64,000 bases of DNA from DATARH01 sp963789255 (GTDB taxonomy: Bacteria > Pseudomonadota > Alphaproteobacteria > ATCC43930 > CGMCC-115725): the NCBI GenBank assembly GCA_963789255.1, contig CAWBJW010000001.1:372001-436000 (forward strand). Direction: 5' to 3'. The notes beneath the pieces were generated by a model. That model saw only the letters and a list, made by a program, of their open reading frames with translations, made no database searches and was not told the DNA's origin. Positions 8,787 to 18,404 of this stretch are shown in pieces; positions within the stretch are counted from its first letter, which is position 1, and the number at the start of each line of letters is the position of its first letter. Both the position numbers and the translations under genes were made by a program.

Positions 8787-9245
8787 TCAGCGCTGCGGCG
8801 GATAGCTCTGCTGCGGATAGCCCTGGGGCGGGTAATTCGACGGCGGATAGCCTTGCGAAGGCGCATAGGCGGGAGCCGGCGCACGGGATGCCATGCATTG
8901 CTGGTAATAGGCAGCGTATTGCTGCTGGTAATAGGCGTTGGTGTTCTGCGCGTTGGCGACGCCGGCGCCGGTGCCGACGACCGCACCGGAAGCGGCGCCG
9001 ATCGCAGCACCCCGGCCGCCGCCCACCGCCCCGCCGAGCGCCGCACCAAGGCCCGCGCCGAGCAATGTGCTGCCGACGGCCTGCGCAGGGGCCTGGCTGG
9101 CCTGGGCGCGCAACCCGGCGGTCTGCTGGTCGGCATATTGCCGGCACGCCATATCGTTGGCGTAGGGCGTTTGCGCCATCGCGCCGGCGCTCAATCCGGC
9201 CAGCGCCAGGGCCCCGCCAAGGAGGCGTATCGTGATCTGCTTCAT
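8787..9245 (-). CDS. exported glycine-zipper protein with Pro/Tyr/Gln-rich tail
   Basis: 152 residues from the ATG at 9245 behind GAGGGAGAAG. A Sec signal peptide ends AGAMAQ. A glycine zipper follows (LGAGLGAALGGAVGGGRGAAIGAASG broken at the usual spacing), then a low-complexity tail rich in Tyr, Gln and Pro (repeats of the type YPPQGYPQQSYPP). Glycine-zipper proteins of this kind are periplasmic or outer-membrane-associated. The function is not established. Confidence 0.8.
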   Translation of the reverse strand: MKQITIRLLGGALALAGLSAGAMAQTPYANDMACRQYADQQTAGLRAQASQAPAQAVGSTLLGAGLGAALGGAVGGGRGAAIGAASGAVVGTGAGVANAQNTNAYYQQQYAAYYQQCMASRAPAPAYAPSQGYPPSNYPPQGYPQQSYPPQR

Positions 9246-9631
9246 CGAGACTTCTCCCTCGCAAGAAAGCTGCTGCGCCATTCTACCCCGCTTCGGCAGG
9301 CGAATGGTTTACGTCAAGCGGGCCGATAACGTGCCCACAACGTAGCGCCGGCGGGTCATTCCGGCGGCAATACCTTGCCCTGCTGTTCTTCTGCAGGAAA
9401 TTTACAGCGGGCGGCATTCGCGAAAGTCCGCCGTCCACGCCCGGATGTCAGCGGGATGCCGAGGCCCAACGGGCGGGCATTATGCGGCGGCGATGCGGGG
9501 CCTGGAGTGTTCTCAATGATGCGTCTTATAGCATACTGATGTGAATTTGTCAATGAGGTAATGCCTGGGATCACAATCCGGTCCGCGGCGCGCCTGCCGG
9601 CATTATGTCGGGATCTTAGGGCAGGGCCAGA
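9246..9631. other. intergenic region without a recognisable gene
   Basis: About 385 bases. It includes an AT-rich patch near 9510-9560 and an imperfect hairpin near 9345-9366, but I see no coding pattern, RNA gene or clear terminator. Confidence 0.6.
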
Positions 9632-9844
9632 TCACGCCGCGATGCCGAACCGGTGCCACTGAGCCTCGCGCAGCCGCCGCTCTTCGCGCTTTGCCTCGAG
9701 CTGCTCGTCGCGCTGGCGCAGCGCCGCCCGGTCGGTCTCGGCGACCCTTCCCTGGGTGCGTCCGGCGCAGGCGGTCGGACACCGGGTGATGCCCTTGGCG
9801 CGGATGAATGCGGCCACCGCGGCCTCGTGCTCCTGCTGTGTCAT
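9632..9844 (-). CDS. small conserved hypothetical protein
   Basis: 70 residues from the ATG at 9844 behind AAGGGAGAG. It starts MTQQEHEAAVAAFIRAKGITRCPTAC and ends in an Arg/Glu-rich helix. The pattern FIRxxGxTRCPTAC followed by a charged helix is shared, from memory, with short Bradyrhizobium-type proteins of unknown function. Two cysteines six residues apart could bind metal, but this is not shown. Confidence 0.65.
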   Translation of the reverse strand: MTQQEHEAAVAAFIRAKGITRCPTACAGRTQGRVAETDRAALRQRDEQLEAKREERRLREAQWHRFGIAA

Positions 9845-10178
9845 CTCGCTCTCCCTTACGCCGGTCTGATGGAGCGCATGCTCGACGATCCTGCGCGGCG
9901 GCGAAATCCGGTTTTGTCCGTAAGGGAGATTACGTAGCCTTATCGCCGGCCGCCGTGCCGGGCTATAAGCTGCCCAGCCCTTAAAGCGGACTGCTGGCTG
10001 CTCTGCAATGCCGGGAGCTCGCGACGTGCGAGAGCTGGTCCGGGAATGAGGTCCGGAGGCGATCCGGCGGTCCCGGCCCGGATCGGCCTCGCGTTGCGAG
10101 GCCCGGACCTGTCGATCTTGCACTCAAAAACCGTGCCAACCGCGCCGACCCTCCTACCCGCAACGAGCGAAGGCTTCG

Positions 10179-11389
10179 ATGACCGATCCATCCCGCAACA
10201 ATCCGTTCGCCGGCATCCGCATTCTCGATTTCACCCGCTATCTTGCCGGGCCGTTCGGTACCTATCAGCTCGCCCTGCTCGGCGCCGACGTGATCAAGAT
10301 CGAGCCGAAAGCGGGCGACGACATGCGTTATTCGCAGACTCAGCCCGGAATGGGCGTCGAAGGGGCTGGGACCCTCGTTTCTCGGCATCAACGCCAACAA
10401 GCGCAGCCTGACCCTCGACCTGACCAAACGGCAAGCCGTCGAAATCGTCAAAAAGCTCACCGAACGGGCAGATGTCGTCTGGGAGAATTTTCGCCCCGGG
10501 GTCATGGAGCGGTTCGGGCTCGGCTATGAGGTGCTGCGCGCGATCAATCCGCGGCTGATCTATTGCGCCGTCTCGGGTTTTGGCCAGGAGGGCCCGGAGC
10601 GCGGCACTGCCGCGTTCGACGGCAAGTTGCAGGCGATGTCGGGCATCATGTCGATCACCGGCCACACCGAGATGGGCCCGACCCGCGCCGGCTTTGCCTT
10701 GTGCGACACGATCGCCGGCATGACCGCGGCGTTTGCCGTGGCAAGCGCCCTCTTCCAGCGCAGCCATACCGGCACCGGCCAGTTTGTCGATGTGGCGATG
10801 CTCGATGCGGCGCTGAGCTTTCTGTCCGGGCCGGTTGCCGAATATACGGTCGCCGGCCACAAGCACAGGCAATACGGCAACCTGTCGACGACCGGCAAGG
10901 CGACCGGCAACCGCTTCAAGGCCGGCGAGGGCGATCTGATGCTGGCGGTGATGACCGAAAAGCAGTTCGCCGGCCTGATGCGTGCGCTTGGCCGGCCTGA
11001 TGTGCTCGACGACCCGCGCTTTGCCGACTGGCCGAGCCGCAGCAAGAACGAGCCGGCATTGCGCGCGATCATCGAGGAAGCGCTTGCCGGCGCCGACGCC
11101 AAGACCTGGGAACAGCGGCTGACCGCGGCCGATGTCCCTTGCGCCGGGATCTGGGCGATTTCCGAGATCGTGCATCATCCGCAGACTCGCGCATCGCGAG
11201 GTCTTGCAGCACATCGACTCGCCGAACGGCAAGCTGACCCTGGTCGGCTCCGGTTTTCAGCTCGCGCACGACGGCGGCGGCATCGACCGCCCGCCACCTG
11301 CCCTCGGCGAGCACAGCGGCGAGGTGCTCGCCGAAGCGGGCTACGATGCGAGCGAGATCAAGGCGCTGCGGGAGGAGGGGGTGGTTTAA
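10179..11389 (+). CDS. CaiB/BaiF family CoA transferase (two frameshifts as read)
   Basis: A class III CoA transferase of about 402 residues assembled from three frames. It begins FAGIRILDFTRYLAGPFGTYQLALLGADVIKIE. Dropping one G from the run at 10362-10365 yields VEGLGPSFLGINANKRSLTLDL, and dropping one base near 11185 yields HHPQLAHREVLQHID. These enzymes move CoA between carboxylic acids; the catalytic Asp is expected in the VDVAMLDA region. Both breaks are one-base insertions in otherwise perfect family sequence, so sequencing error is the likeliest cause. Substrate not determinable. Confidence 0.82.
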
Positions 11390-11588
11390 GGCTGGGCGCT
11401 ATCCTCGCCCGCGGCGCAAAGCAGCGAGTGTCGCCCGCGGCAGGCCAAGCGTCCTGCCGCTTTCGGCGGTTGAACAGGTCAGCTGCTGTCGAATTCCGTT
11501 GCAGTGCGCCTCGGCGCGACGCAAAAAGCCCAGCCAGAGGCCGACGATCGGTGGGATGTCGGCCAGGATGCTCCGGTCGAGGGGAGCG

Positions 11589-12023
11589 ATGGACACGAAT
11601 GCTGAGCGGGCTGGGTGGGTGCGGCGAATCGCCGACCTGCTCAACAAGACCATCGAGAATGGCGCCACGACCGACGAAGAAAAGTCGGCCGTGCAGCTTG
11701 CCTATCAGCTGACGCGGCAGCACGGGCTCGACATCGGCGAATTCAAGGTGAGGCTGGCGATGATCGGCGTCCCGCCGCGGTATTTGGTCACCGGCGACGG
11801 GTTCCTCCTGCCTTTCGCAGCGGTGCGGATCGCCGAGCCGGCACGGGGCTGGGATGGCACCGAGCGGCGGAGCCGCCCGGCCGGGGCCTCCGAACAAGCC
11901 GGGCCGGACGGCCGCGAGTGCCCCGCCAGCCCGAGCGGACGGCACCGTATGGTGCCGTTCATGCGGGGGACCTTCCCGACCGGAATCGAGAACTGTGTCC
12001 ATTGCGGCGCCCGGAAGCAGTGA
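11589..12023 (+). CDS. DUF2786-like small protein
   Basis: 144 residues from the ATG at 11589, behind GAGGGGAGCG; earlier in-frame ATGs at 11556 and 11568 lack a comparable site. Residues 8-45 resemble the DUF2786 motif (ADLLNKTIENGATTDEEKSA, then AYQLTRQHGLD). The middle is Arg/Pro/Ala rich and probably disordered. The C-terminus has a CVHCGA pair that may bind metal. Function unknown. It stands alone between the CoA transferase and the convergent prfC. Confidence 0.65.
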   Translation: MDTNAERAGWVRRIADLLNKTIENGATTDEEKSAVQLAYQLTRQHGLDIGEFKVRLAMIGVPPRYLVTGDGFLLPFAAVRIAEPARGWDGTERRSRPAGASEQAGPDGRECPASPSGRHRMVPFMRGTFPTGIENCVHCGARKQ

Positions 12024-12089
12024 GAGAGGCGCCGGTGCGATGACCGCAGTCGTTTTTGGTTGCTTGCGTTGAGGTCTGACGCACAACCA

Positions 12090-13697
<1,608 letters not shown>

Positions 13698-13814
13698 TGA
13701 AGCCGTGCGGAGGCTGGGGTCGCCCCTATATGTTGCGCCGCCCCGCGCAATTCCAGCCGTCGCTCCCGCGTGCCCTTAGGGTTCGGCGCGGAGCAATCGA
13801 ATCATCTGTTGTTT

Positions 13815-13894
13815 CGTCATGCCCGCGAAAGCGGGCATCCAGGGCCGCCGACACGGGCGCCGCCCTGGACTCCCGCTTGCGCGGGAGTGACGAC
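13815..13894. repeat. intergenic inverted repeat (CGTCATGCCCGCGAAAGCGGG family)
   Basis: About 80 bases. One arm reads GTCATGCCCGCGAAAGCGGG, the other CCCGCTTGCGCGGGAGTGAC, separated by a CCAGGGC...GCCCTGG inner pair. This is a familiar high-copy intergenic element of alphaproteobacteria; a related copy is at 60640-60703. Confidence 0.8.
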
Positions 13895-13934
13895 GATGAA
13901 GAAGCATCTGATGCGTTTGTTCCGTCTCAGACCC

Positions 13935-14576
13935 TTACGACACCAGCTTGCGCAGCTTCGCCTCGATATCCTCTGCCGCCTCGTCCGGGGTGATCGTCGC
14001 GGTGAAGCGGCCCTTGGGGTCCATCACATAGACAAAGGCGCTGTGATCCATGTCGTAGCCGCCGTCGGGGCGCACATGCTTGGCATAATAGACGTGATAG
14101 TCCTTCGCCGCCTGTTTGACCTCGGCATCCGTGCCGGTCAGCGCGATGATCGGCGCGTCGAAGCTTTCGACATAGGATTTGAGCACCGCCGGCGTGTCGC
14201 GCTCGGGATCGACCGAGATGAACACGACCTTGACCTCGCCGGCCTCCTTCTTGCCGAGCTTGTCGAGCGCCAGCGACAGTTCGTTGAGCGTCGTCGGACA
14301 GATATCGGGGCAATGGGTGTAGCCGAAGAACACGAGATCCCATTTGCCCTTCAGATCGGCGTCGCTGAACGGCTTGCCGTTCTGGTCGACGAGGTGGAAC
14401 GGACCGCCGATCGCGCTCGACAGAACATCCGGGCCGTTCGGGCCGGTGCGGAAGGCGTAGCCGACCAGAGCGCCGGCGGCCAGCACGAGAAGTCCCGCCA
14501 GCGACACGGCGATCAGGATGGAGCGCGGCGCGCCGGCCGGTTTGTCGCCAGCCGGTTTCTTGGAGGCGCGAGCCAT
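13935..14576 (-). CDS. SCO1/SenC family copper chaperone
   Basis: 213 residues. One N-terminal membrane segment (about 20-42) anchors a periplasmic thioredoxin-like domain. The copper-binding motif is FGYTHCPDICPTTL (CxxxC), with the conserved distal His in DMDHSAFVY. SCO proteins deliver or reduce copper for the CuA site of cytochrome c oxidase. It lies 13 bases after the PCuAC gene on the same strand, the usual pairing for CuA assembly. Confidence 0.93.
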   Translation of the reverse strand: MARASKKPAGDKPAGAPRSILIAVSLAGLLVLAAGALVGYAFRTGPNGPDVLSSAIGGPFHLVDQNGKPFSDADLKGKWDLVFFGYTHCPDICPTTLNELSLALDKLGKKEAGEVKVVFISVDPERDTPAVLKSYVESFDAPIIALTGTDAEVKQAAKDYHVYYAKHVRPDGGYDMDHSAFVYVMDPKGRFTATITPDEAAEDIEAKLRKLVS

Positions 14577-14589
14577 TCTGCGCCCTCCC

Positions 14590-15105
14590 TCAATGATGCG
14601 CCGGCATCGGCATCGGCATGGCCGTGCCGCTGCCAGCGTGCATGCCCGGCCCCATCGACGCGATCTTCTCGACCATGACGGTCACCTCGCGCTTGCCTGC
14701 TTTCGCGAAATCGAGCGTCAGCGGGAAGGACTGGCCGGTTTCCAGCGGCTTTTTGAGGCCAAACAGCATGATGTGCATCGCGCCCGGCTTCAGCGTCACC
14801 TTCTGGCCGGCAGGCAGATCGATTGCGGCGAGCGGGCGCATCTTCATGATCCCGTTGTCCATCGTCATCTGGTGCAGCTCGGCCTTGCCGGCAACCGGCG
14901 TCGAGGCGCCGATCAGGCGATCGGGCGTTGCCGACTCGAGCGTCAGATAGGCGGCGCCGTTTTCCGCCTTGGCCGGTGTGGAGCGGGCCCAGGCGTTGGT
15001 GACCTCGACCGGGGCGGTCTGCGCCAGAGCGGCGCCGGCGAGCAGCAGCGTGGCGGCAATGGCAAGCCCGACGGCAGGTAACGTCTTTGGCAGTATCTTT
15101 GGCAT
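14590..15105 (-). CDS. periplasmic copper chaperone PCuAC
   Basis: 171 residues from the ATG at 15105. A signal peptide ends AGAALAQ. The copper ligand pattern HxM...M...HxM is visible as HQMTMDNGIMKM and GAMHIMLFGL. The C-terminal tail MHAGSGTAMPMPMPAHH adds more Met/His ligands. It carries Cu(I) to SCO1 and cytochrome oxidase in the periplasm. Start chosen at the signal peptide; the longer open frame upstream lacks a ribosome site. Confidence 0.93.
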   Translation of the reverse strand: MPKILPKTLPAVGLAIAATLLLAGAALAQTAPVEVTNAWARSTPAKAENGAAYLTLESATPDRLIGASTPVAGKAELHQMTMDNGIMKMRPLAAIDLPAGQKVTLKPGAMHIMLFGLKKPLETGQSFPLTLDFAKAGKREVTVMVEKIASMGPGMHAGSGTAMPMPMPAHH

Positions 15106-15184
15106 TGGATGGTCCTTTGCAGCAGGTCGCGGGGCCGGCCGCACTGCGGCAGCGGCCCCCGTGATCAATCGGGAATGATGCTGA

Positions 15185-15562
15185 TCAGGCTGCGACCGGC
15201 GGCCCGCGTGGCTGGGCGGCGGCAAAGGGTACGCAGTGGGGCGCCGGGCGGATGGGAAGGGAGGGGGCGTCGGCGGTCCCGACAAAGCGCGGCGCGGCGA
15301 GGCTCGCCGGCGGCGCCGGCGCCGGGGCAACCCCGGCGACCAGGCAGAGGATGCAGTGATGCCCGACGGCGGGGACCGTCGGCCCGCCGGCCGGCGCGAA
15401 ATTGCCGTGCGCCGCGCCGCAAAAGCCGACGCCGGTGGTCGACGCACCGGGCGCCGCCGCGAGCAGTGCAGCCGGCAGCAGCACGTTGACCAACAGGGCG
15501 ATAACCGCGAGCCACGCCATGCCGTCCCGCCGGCGGCGGATGGCCCGTTTGCGATTGCTCAC
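15185..15562 (-). CDS. DUF2946 family protein
   Basis: 125 residues from a GTG at 15562 preceded by GGAG; an ATG 30 bases further out is possible. One transmembrane or signal segment (GMAWLAVIALLVNVLLPAALLAA) precedes a small domain with HHCILCLVAG and a C-terminal PRGPP motif, typical of DUF2946. These genes commonly neighbour PCuAC and copper-related genes, as here, and the Cys/His residues may bind copper (inference). Function unproven. Confidence 0.75.
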   Translation of the reverse strand: MSNRKRAIRRRRDGMAWLAVIALLVNVLLPAALLAAAPGASTTGVGFCGAAHGNFAPAGGPTVPAVGHHCILCLVAGVAPAPAPPASLAAPRFVGTADAPSLPIRPAPHCVPFAAAQPRGPPVAA

Positions 15563-15659
15563 AACAGCTCCGTCATCGTAGCGCCTCGTCATGGTAGCGC
15601 GCGCCGGGCACGGCGGCACCGGGCTTTTTGTCTCGCCGCACGGGCACGAAGCGTGCCGC

Positions 15660-16019
15660 CTATTGCGACAGCAGCGCTTCGATTTCGGCGATCAGATGGC
15701 GCAGATGAAACGGCTTGGACAAGACCCGCGGCCGGTTCGGCGCGAGGCGGTCGTCCTGCAAGGCCACCGCGGCAAACCCGGTGATGAACATGACGCGGAT
15801 TGCCGGCTGGCGCGCCGTCATGCGCCGGGCCAGCTCGATCCCGTCGATCCCGGGCATCACCACATCGGCGAGCAGCAGGTCGTAATCGATAGCGCGCGAG
15901 CGCGCGAGCGCCGATTCGCCGTCGCCGACCGCATCGACCGCATGGCCGGCCCGCCGCAGTCCGCGGGAGAGGAACGCGCGCATCTGGTCGTCATCTTCGG
16001 CGAGGAGAATACGCGCCAT
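15660..16019 (-). CDS. cpdR: CpdR-type single-domain response regulator
   Basis: 119 residues, a receiver domain only, from the ATG at 16019. MARILLAEDDDQM, phosphoacceptor Asp52 in LLLADVVMPGIDGIELARR, IRVMFITGFAAVAL and KPFHLRHLI closely match CpdR, including the GFAAVAL and VLSKPFHLR segments. In Caulobacter, unphosphorylated CpdR primes ClpXP to degrade cell-cycle proteins such as PdeA and delivers cargo at the pole. Phosphorylation comes through ChpT. Divergent from the N-formylglutamate amidohydrolase gene. The longer open frame adds a non-conserved leader and is rejected. Confidence 0.9.
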   Translation of the reverse strand: MARILLAEDDDQMRAFLSRGLRRAGHAVDAVGDGESALARSRAIDYDLLLADVVMPGIDGIELARRMTARQPAIRVMFITGFAAVALQDDRLAPNRPRVLSKPFHLRHLIAEIEALLSQ

Positions 16020-16164
16020 TGCCCAGAACTTCGCCGTTGGAGGCAGCCCGGCCAGGCTGTCCGACTCGGCCGCAAGCATTAACACGGGCGCCGGCCGGGC
16101 GGAAGGTGAGCCGGCAATACCCGGTGATGATGACAGCACGATTGCAGTTCACTAAGCTTGGCTC

Positions 16165-17061
16165 ATGAAGGGTCCGGGCTTGCCGCGACATGCCGGTGAT
16201 GGCGTCCTCGACCTACGGCAGCCGTCGCGGCGCGCCGTCCCGCTCGTCGTTGCCTCGCCGCATAGCGGCGCCGATTATTCCGAGGACTTCCTCGCCGCCT
16301 CGCGGCTCGACCCGCTGACCCTGCGGCGTTCGGAGGACAGCTTCGTCGACGAGCTGTTTGCCGCGGCGCCGGATCTCGGGGCGCCGCTGCTCGCGGCCCG
16401 ATTCCCGCGTGCCTACCTCGACGCCAACCGCGAGGCGTGGGAACTCGATCCGACGATGTTCTCGGACCTCTTGCCGAATTTCGTCAATGTCCGCTCGCCG
16501 CGGGTGCGCATGGGGCTCGGCACGATTGCCCGGGTCGTTGCCAGCGGCGAGGAGATCTATGCCCGCAAGCTGCGCTTTGCCGAGGCCAGAACGCGGGTCA
16601 ACACGCTGTATCATCCCTATCATCACGCGCTGCGCCGGCTGGTCGACGAGACCGAGGCGGCGTTCGGCGGGTATCTCCTGATCGATTGCCATTCGATGCC
16701 GTCGGCGGCGAGCGCGGTCGGCGGGGACGGCGCGGACATCGTGCTCGGCGACTGTCACGGCGCCTCCTGTGCGCCGCGCATCGTCGGGGCGGCACGCGGT
16801 TTTCTGGCGCAGCGAAATTTCGCGGTGGCGCTGAACGCGCCTTATGCCGGCGGCTTCACCACCGGTCATTACGGCAGCCCGCGGCGCGGCCGGCATGCCT
16901 TGCAGATCGAGATCAACCGCGCGCTCTACATGGACGAGCGCAGCTACGCGCGAAAGCCGGGGTTCGATCGGCTGAGGACGGAAATGACCGCGCTCGTCGC
17001 GCATCTCGGGCAGATCATGCGGGAGTTCCTGGCGGAGCCGCCGCGCGCTGCGGCCGAGTGA
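16165..17061 (+). CDS. N-formylglutamate amidohydrolase family protein
   Basis: 298 residues. Family motifs SPHSGADYSEDFL near the N-terminus, IDCHSMPS with metal-binding His, DIVLGDCHGASC, and TGHYGSPRRGRHALQIEINRALYMDE near the C-terminus. The enzyme hydrolyses N-formyl-L-glutamate to glutamate and formate, the last step of one histidine-degradation route. No hut genes lie nearby, so the physiological substrate here is uncertain. Divergent from cpdR. Confidence 0.9.
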   Translation: MKGPGLPRHAGDGVLDLRQPSRRAVPLVVASPHSGADYSEDFLAASRLDPLTLRRSEDSFVDELFAAAPDLGAPLLAARFPRAYLDANREAWELDPTMFSDLLPNFVNVRSPRVRMGLGTIARVVASGEEIYARKLRFAEARTRVNTLYHPYHHALRRLVDETEAAFGGYLLIDCHSMPSAASAVGGDGADIVLGDCHGASCAPRIVGAARGFLAQRNFAVALNAPYAGGFTTGHYGSPRRGRHALQIEINRALYMDERSYARKPGFDRLRTEMTALVAHLGQIMREFLAEPPRAAAE

Positions 17062-17162
17062 TTTTGCCTGGGCCGGTCCCGGTGCAGACCGCCGTCCGCG
17101 ATTGAAGCGCCGCGCCGGCGTTCATACGTGCAGGAGGCGCATGGGCGAGGCGGCGTCGTCGC

Positions 17163-17254
17163 AAAAAAGAAGGGCCGCGCGTGAGCACGGCCCGAGTTTA
17201 GGGAGGAAACGCCTAGAAGACGTACGGTAGGACCACACGGTGATCCATACCGCA
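17163..17254 (-). ncRNA. candidate small RNA with CCUCCC segment and Rho-independent terminator
   Basis: Reading the minus strand there is a promoter-like pair, TTGACT at 17288-17283 and TAAATT at 17266-17261 (16-base spacer). About 90 bases of non-coding sequence follow, containing an unpaired-looking GTTTCCTCCCTAAAC. It ends in a GGGCCG/CGGCCC hairpin (17172-17193) and a T-rich tract (17163-17171). The anti-Shine-Dalgarno CCUCCC recalls alphaproteobacterial trans-acting RNAs, but I cannot assign an Rfam family. It lies in the 336-base gap between the amidohydrolase and glk and is convergent with the former. Confidence 0.55.
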
Positions 17255-17397
17255 CCGCACAATTTAGTCAGCGGCCCGGAAAAGTCAACCCCTTTGCAAA
17301 AATCGTTGGCAGATTCGGTGATTTCTCATGGCTCGGGCCTGCTCGGCGGAACACCATTGTGTGCGCCGCACAAGGCAGTGGAGGGGTGGGCTCACTG

Positions 17398-18372
17398 ATG
17401 GCCGGACCGCAACATAGCGACAGCACGACCTGGCTCGTTGGCGATATCGGTGCGACCAACGCCCGGTTTGGGCTGGTCTCGCCCGATGGCGCCTTGCTGC
17501 ATACGGGTACCTTCGCCGGCGCCGATTTTGCCGAGATCGGCGCGGCGATCGGCGCCTATCTGGCAACCCGCGGCAGTCTGGCGATGCCGCGGGCCGGCGC
17601 GCTGGCGATCGCCGCCGCGATGACCGGCGACCGGATCTCTATGACCAACCATCCGTGGAGCTTCTCGGTCGCGGCCTTGCGCGACCAACTCGGCTTCGAG
17701 CGGCTCATCGCGATCAACGACTTTGCCGCGCTGGCGCTGGCGTTGCCGCGTCTGTCGGCCGGCGACCGGATGCCGATCGGCGGCGGCCTGCCGGCCGAGG
17801 GAGCACCGATGGCGGTGCTCGGACCCGGCTCGGGGCTCGGCGTCTCCGGGCTGATCCGGTCGGGGTCGCAATGGGCGGCGCTGACCGGCGAGGGCGGCCA
17901 TGCAACGATGGCCGCGGCGAGCGAGCGCGAGAGCGCGGTGCTTGAAGAGATGCGCGGGCATTTCGATCACGTCTCGGCCGAGCGCTGCCTCTCGGGTCCC
18001 GGGCTGGTGAACCTTTACAACAGCCTGGCATCGCTCGACCGGGTGCCGGCGGCACCCTACACCGCGGCCCAGATCACCGACCCCGAAACCGCCGCCCGGG
18101 ACCCGCTCTGCCAGGAGGCGACGGCGATGTTCTGCGCGATGCTCGGCGCGGTTGCCGGCGATCTCGCGCTGACCCTCGGGGCGCGGGGCGGGGTCTACAT
18201 CGGCGGCGGCATCGTGCCGCAGCTCGGCGCGCGCTTTGCCGCAAGCGGGTTCCGCGAGCGCTTCGAAGCGAAGGGGCGGATGCGCCCCTATCTCGCGGCG
18301 ATCCCGACCTATGTCGTGACCCACAAGCTGCCCGCCTTTCTAGGCTGCGCCGCAGCGCTCGCCGCGGGATAG
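17398..18372 (+). CDS. glk: glucokinase
   Basis: 324 residues from the ATG at 17398; an upstream ATG-less extension is possible. Hexokinase-fold glucokinase: N-terminal phosphate loop LVGDIGATNARFGLV, substrate segment NHPWSFS, catalytic FERLIAINDFAALAL (Asn-Asp), VLGPGSGLGVSGLI, TGEGGHATMA, and GGVYIGGGIVPQ. It phosphorylates glucose to glucose-6-phosphate with ATP. It ends about 33 bases before the SAM/cyclase gene. Gene intact. Confidence 0.94.
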   Translation: MAGPQHSDSTTWLVGDIGATNARFGLVSPDGALLHTGTFAGADFAEIGAAIGAYLATRGSLAMPRAGALAIAAAMTGDRISMTNHPWSFSVAALRDQLGFERLIAINDFAALALALPRLSAGDRMPIGGGLPAEGAPMAVLGPGSGLGVSGLIRSGSQWAALTGEGGHATMAAASERESAVLEEMRGHFDHVSAERCLSGPGLVNLYNSLASLDRVPAAPYTAAQITDPETAARDPLCQEATAMFCAMLGAVAGDLALTLGARGGVYIGGGIVPQLGARFAASGFRERFEAKGRMRPYLAAIPTYVVTHKLPAFLGCAAALAAG

Positions 18373-18404
18373 CCACGCGCCGCAAAACCCGACACACTGT
18401 CGCG

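Noticed and set aside
10179..11389. Inactivated CoA transferase pseudogene
   Set aside because: Both breaks are single inserted bases inside perfectly conserved sequence, and the same type of break occurs in nine other genes here, so decay is the weaker explanation.
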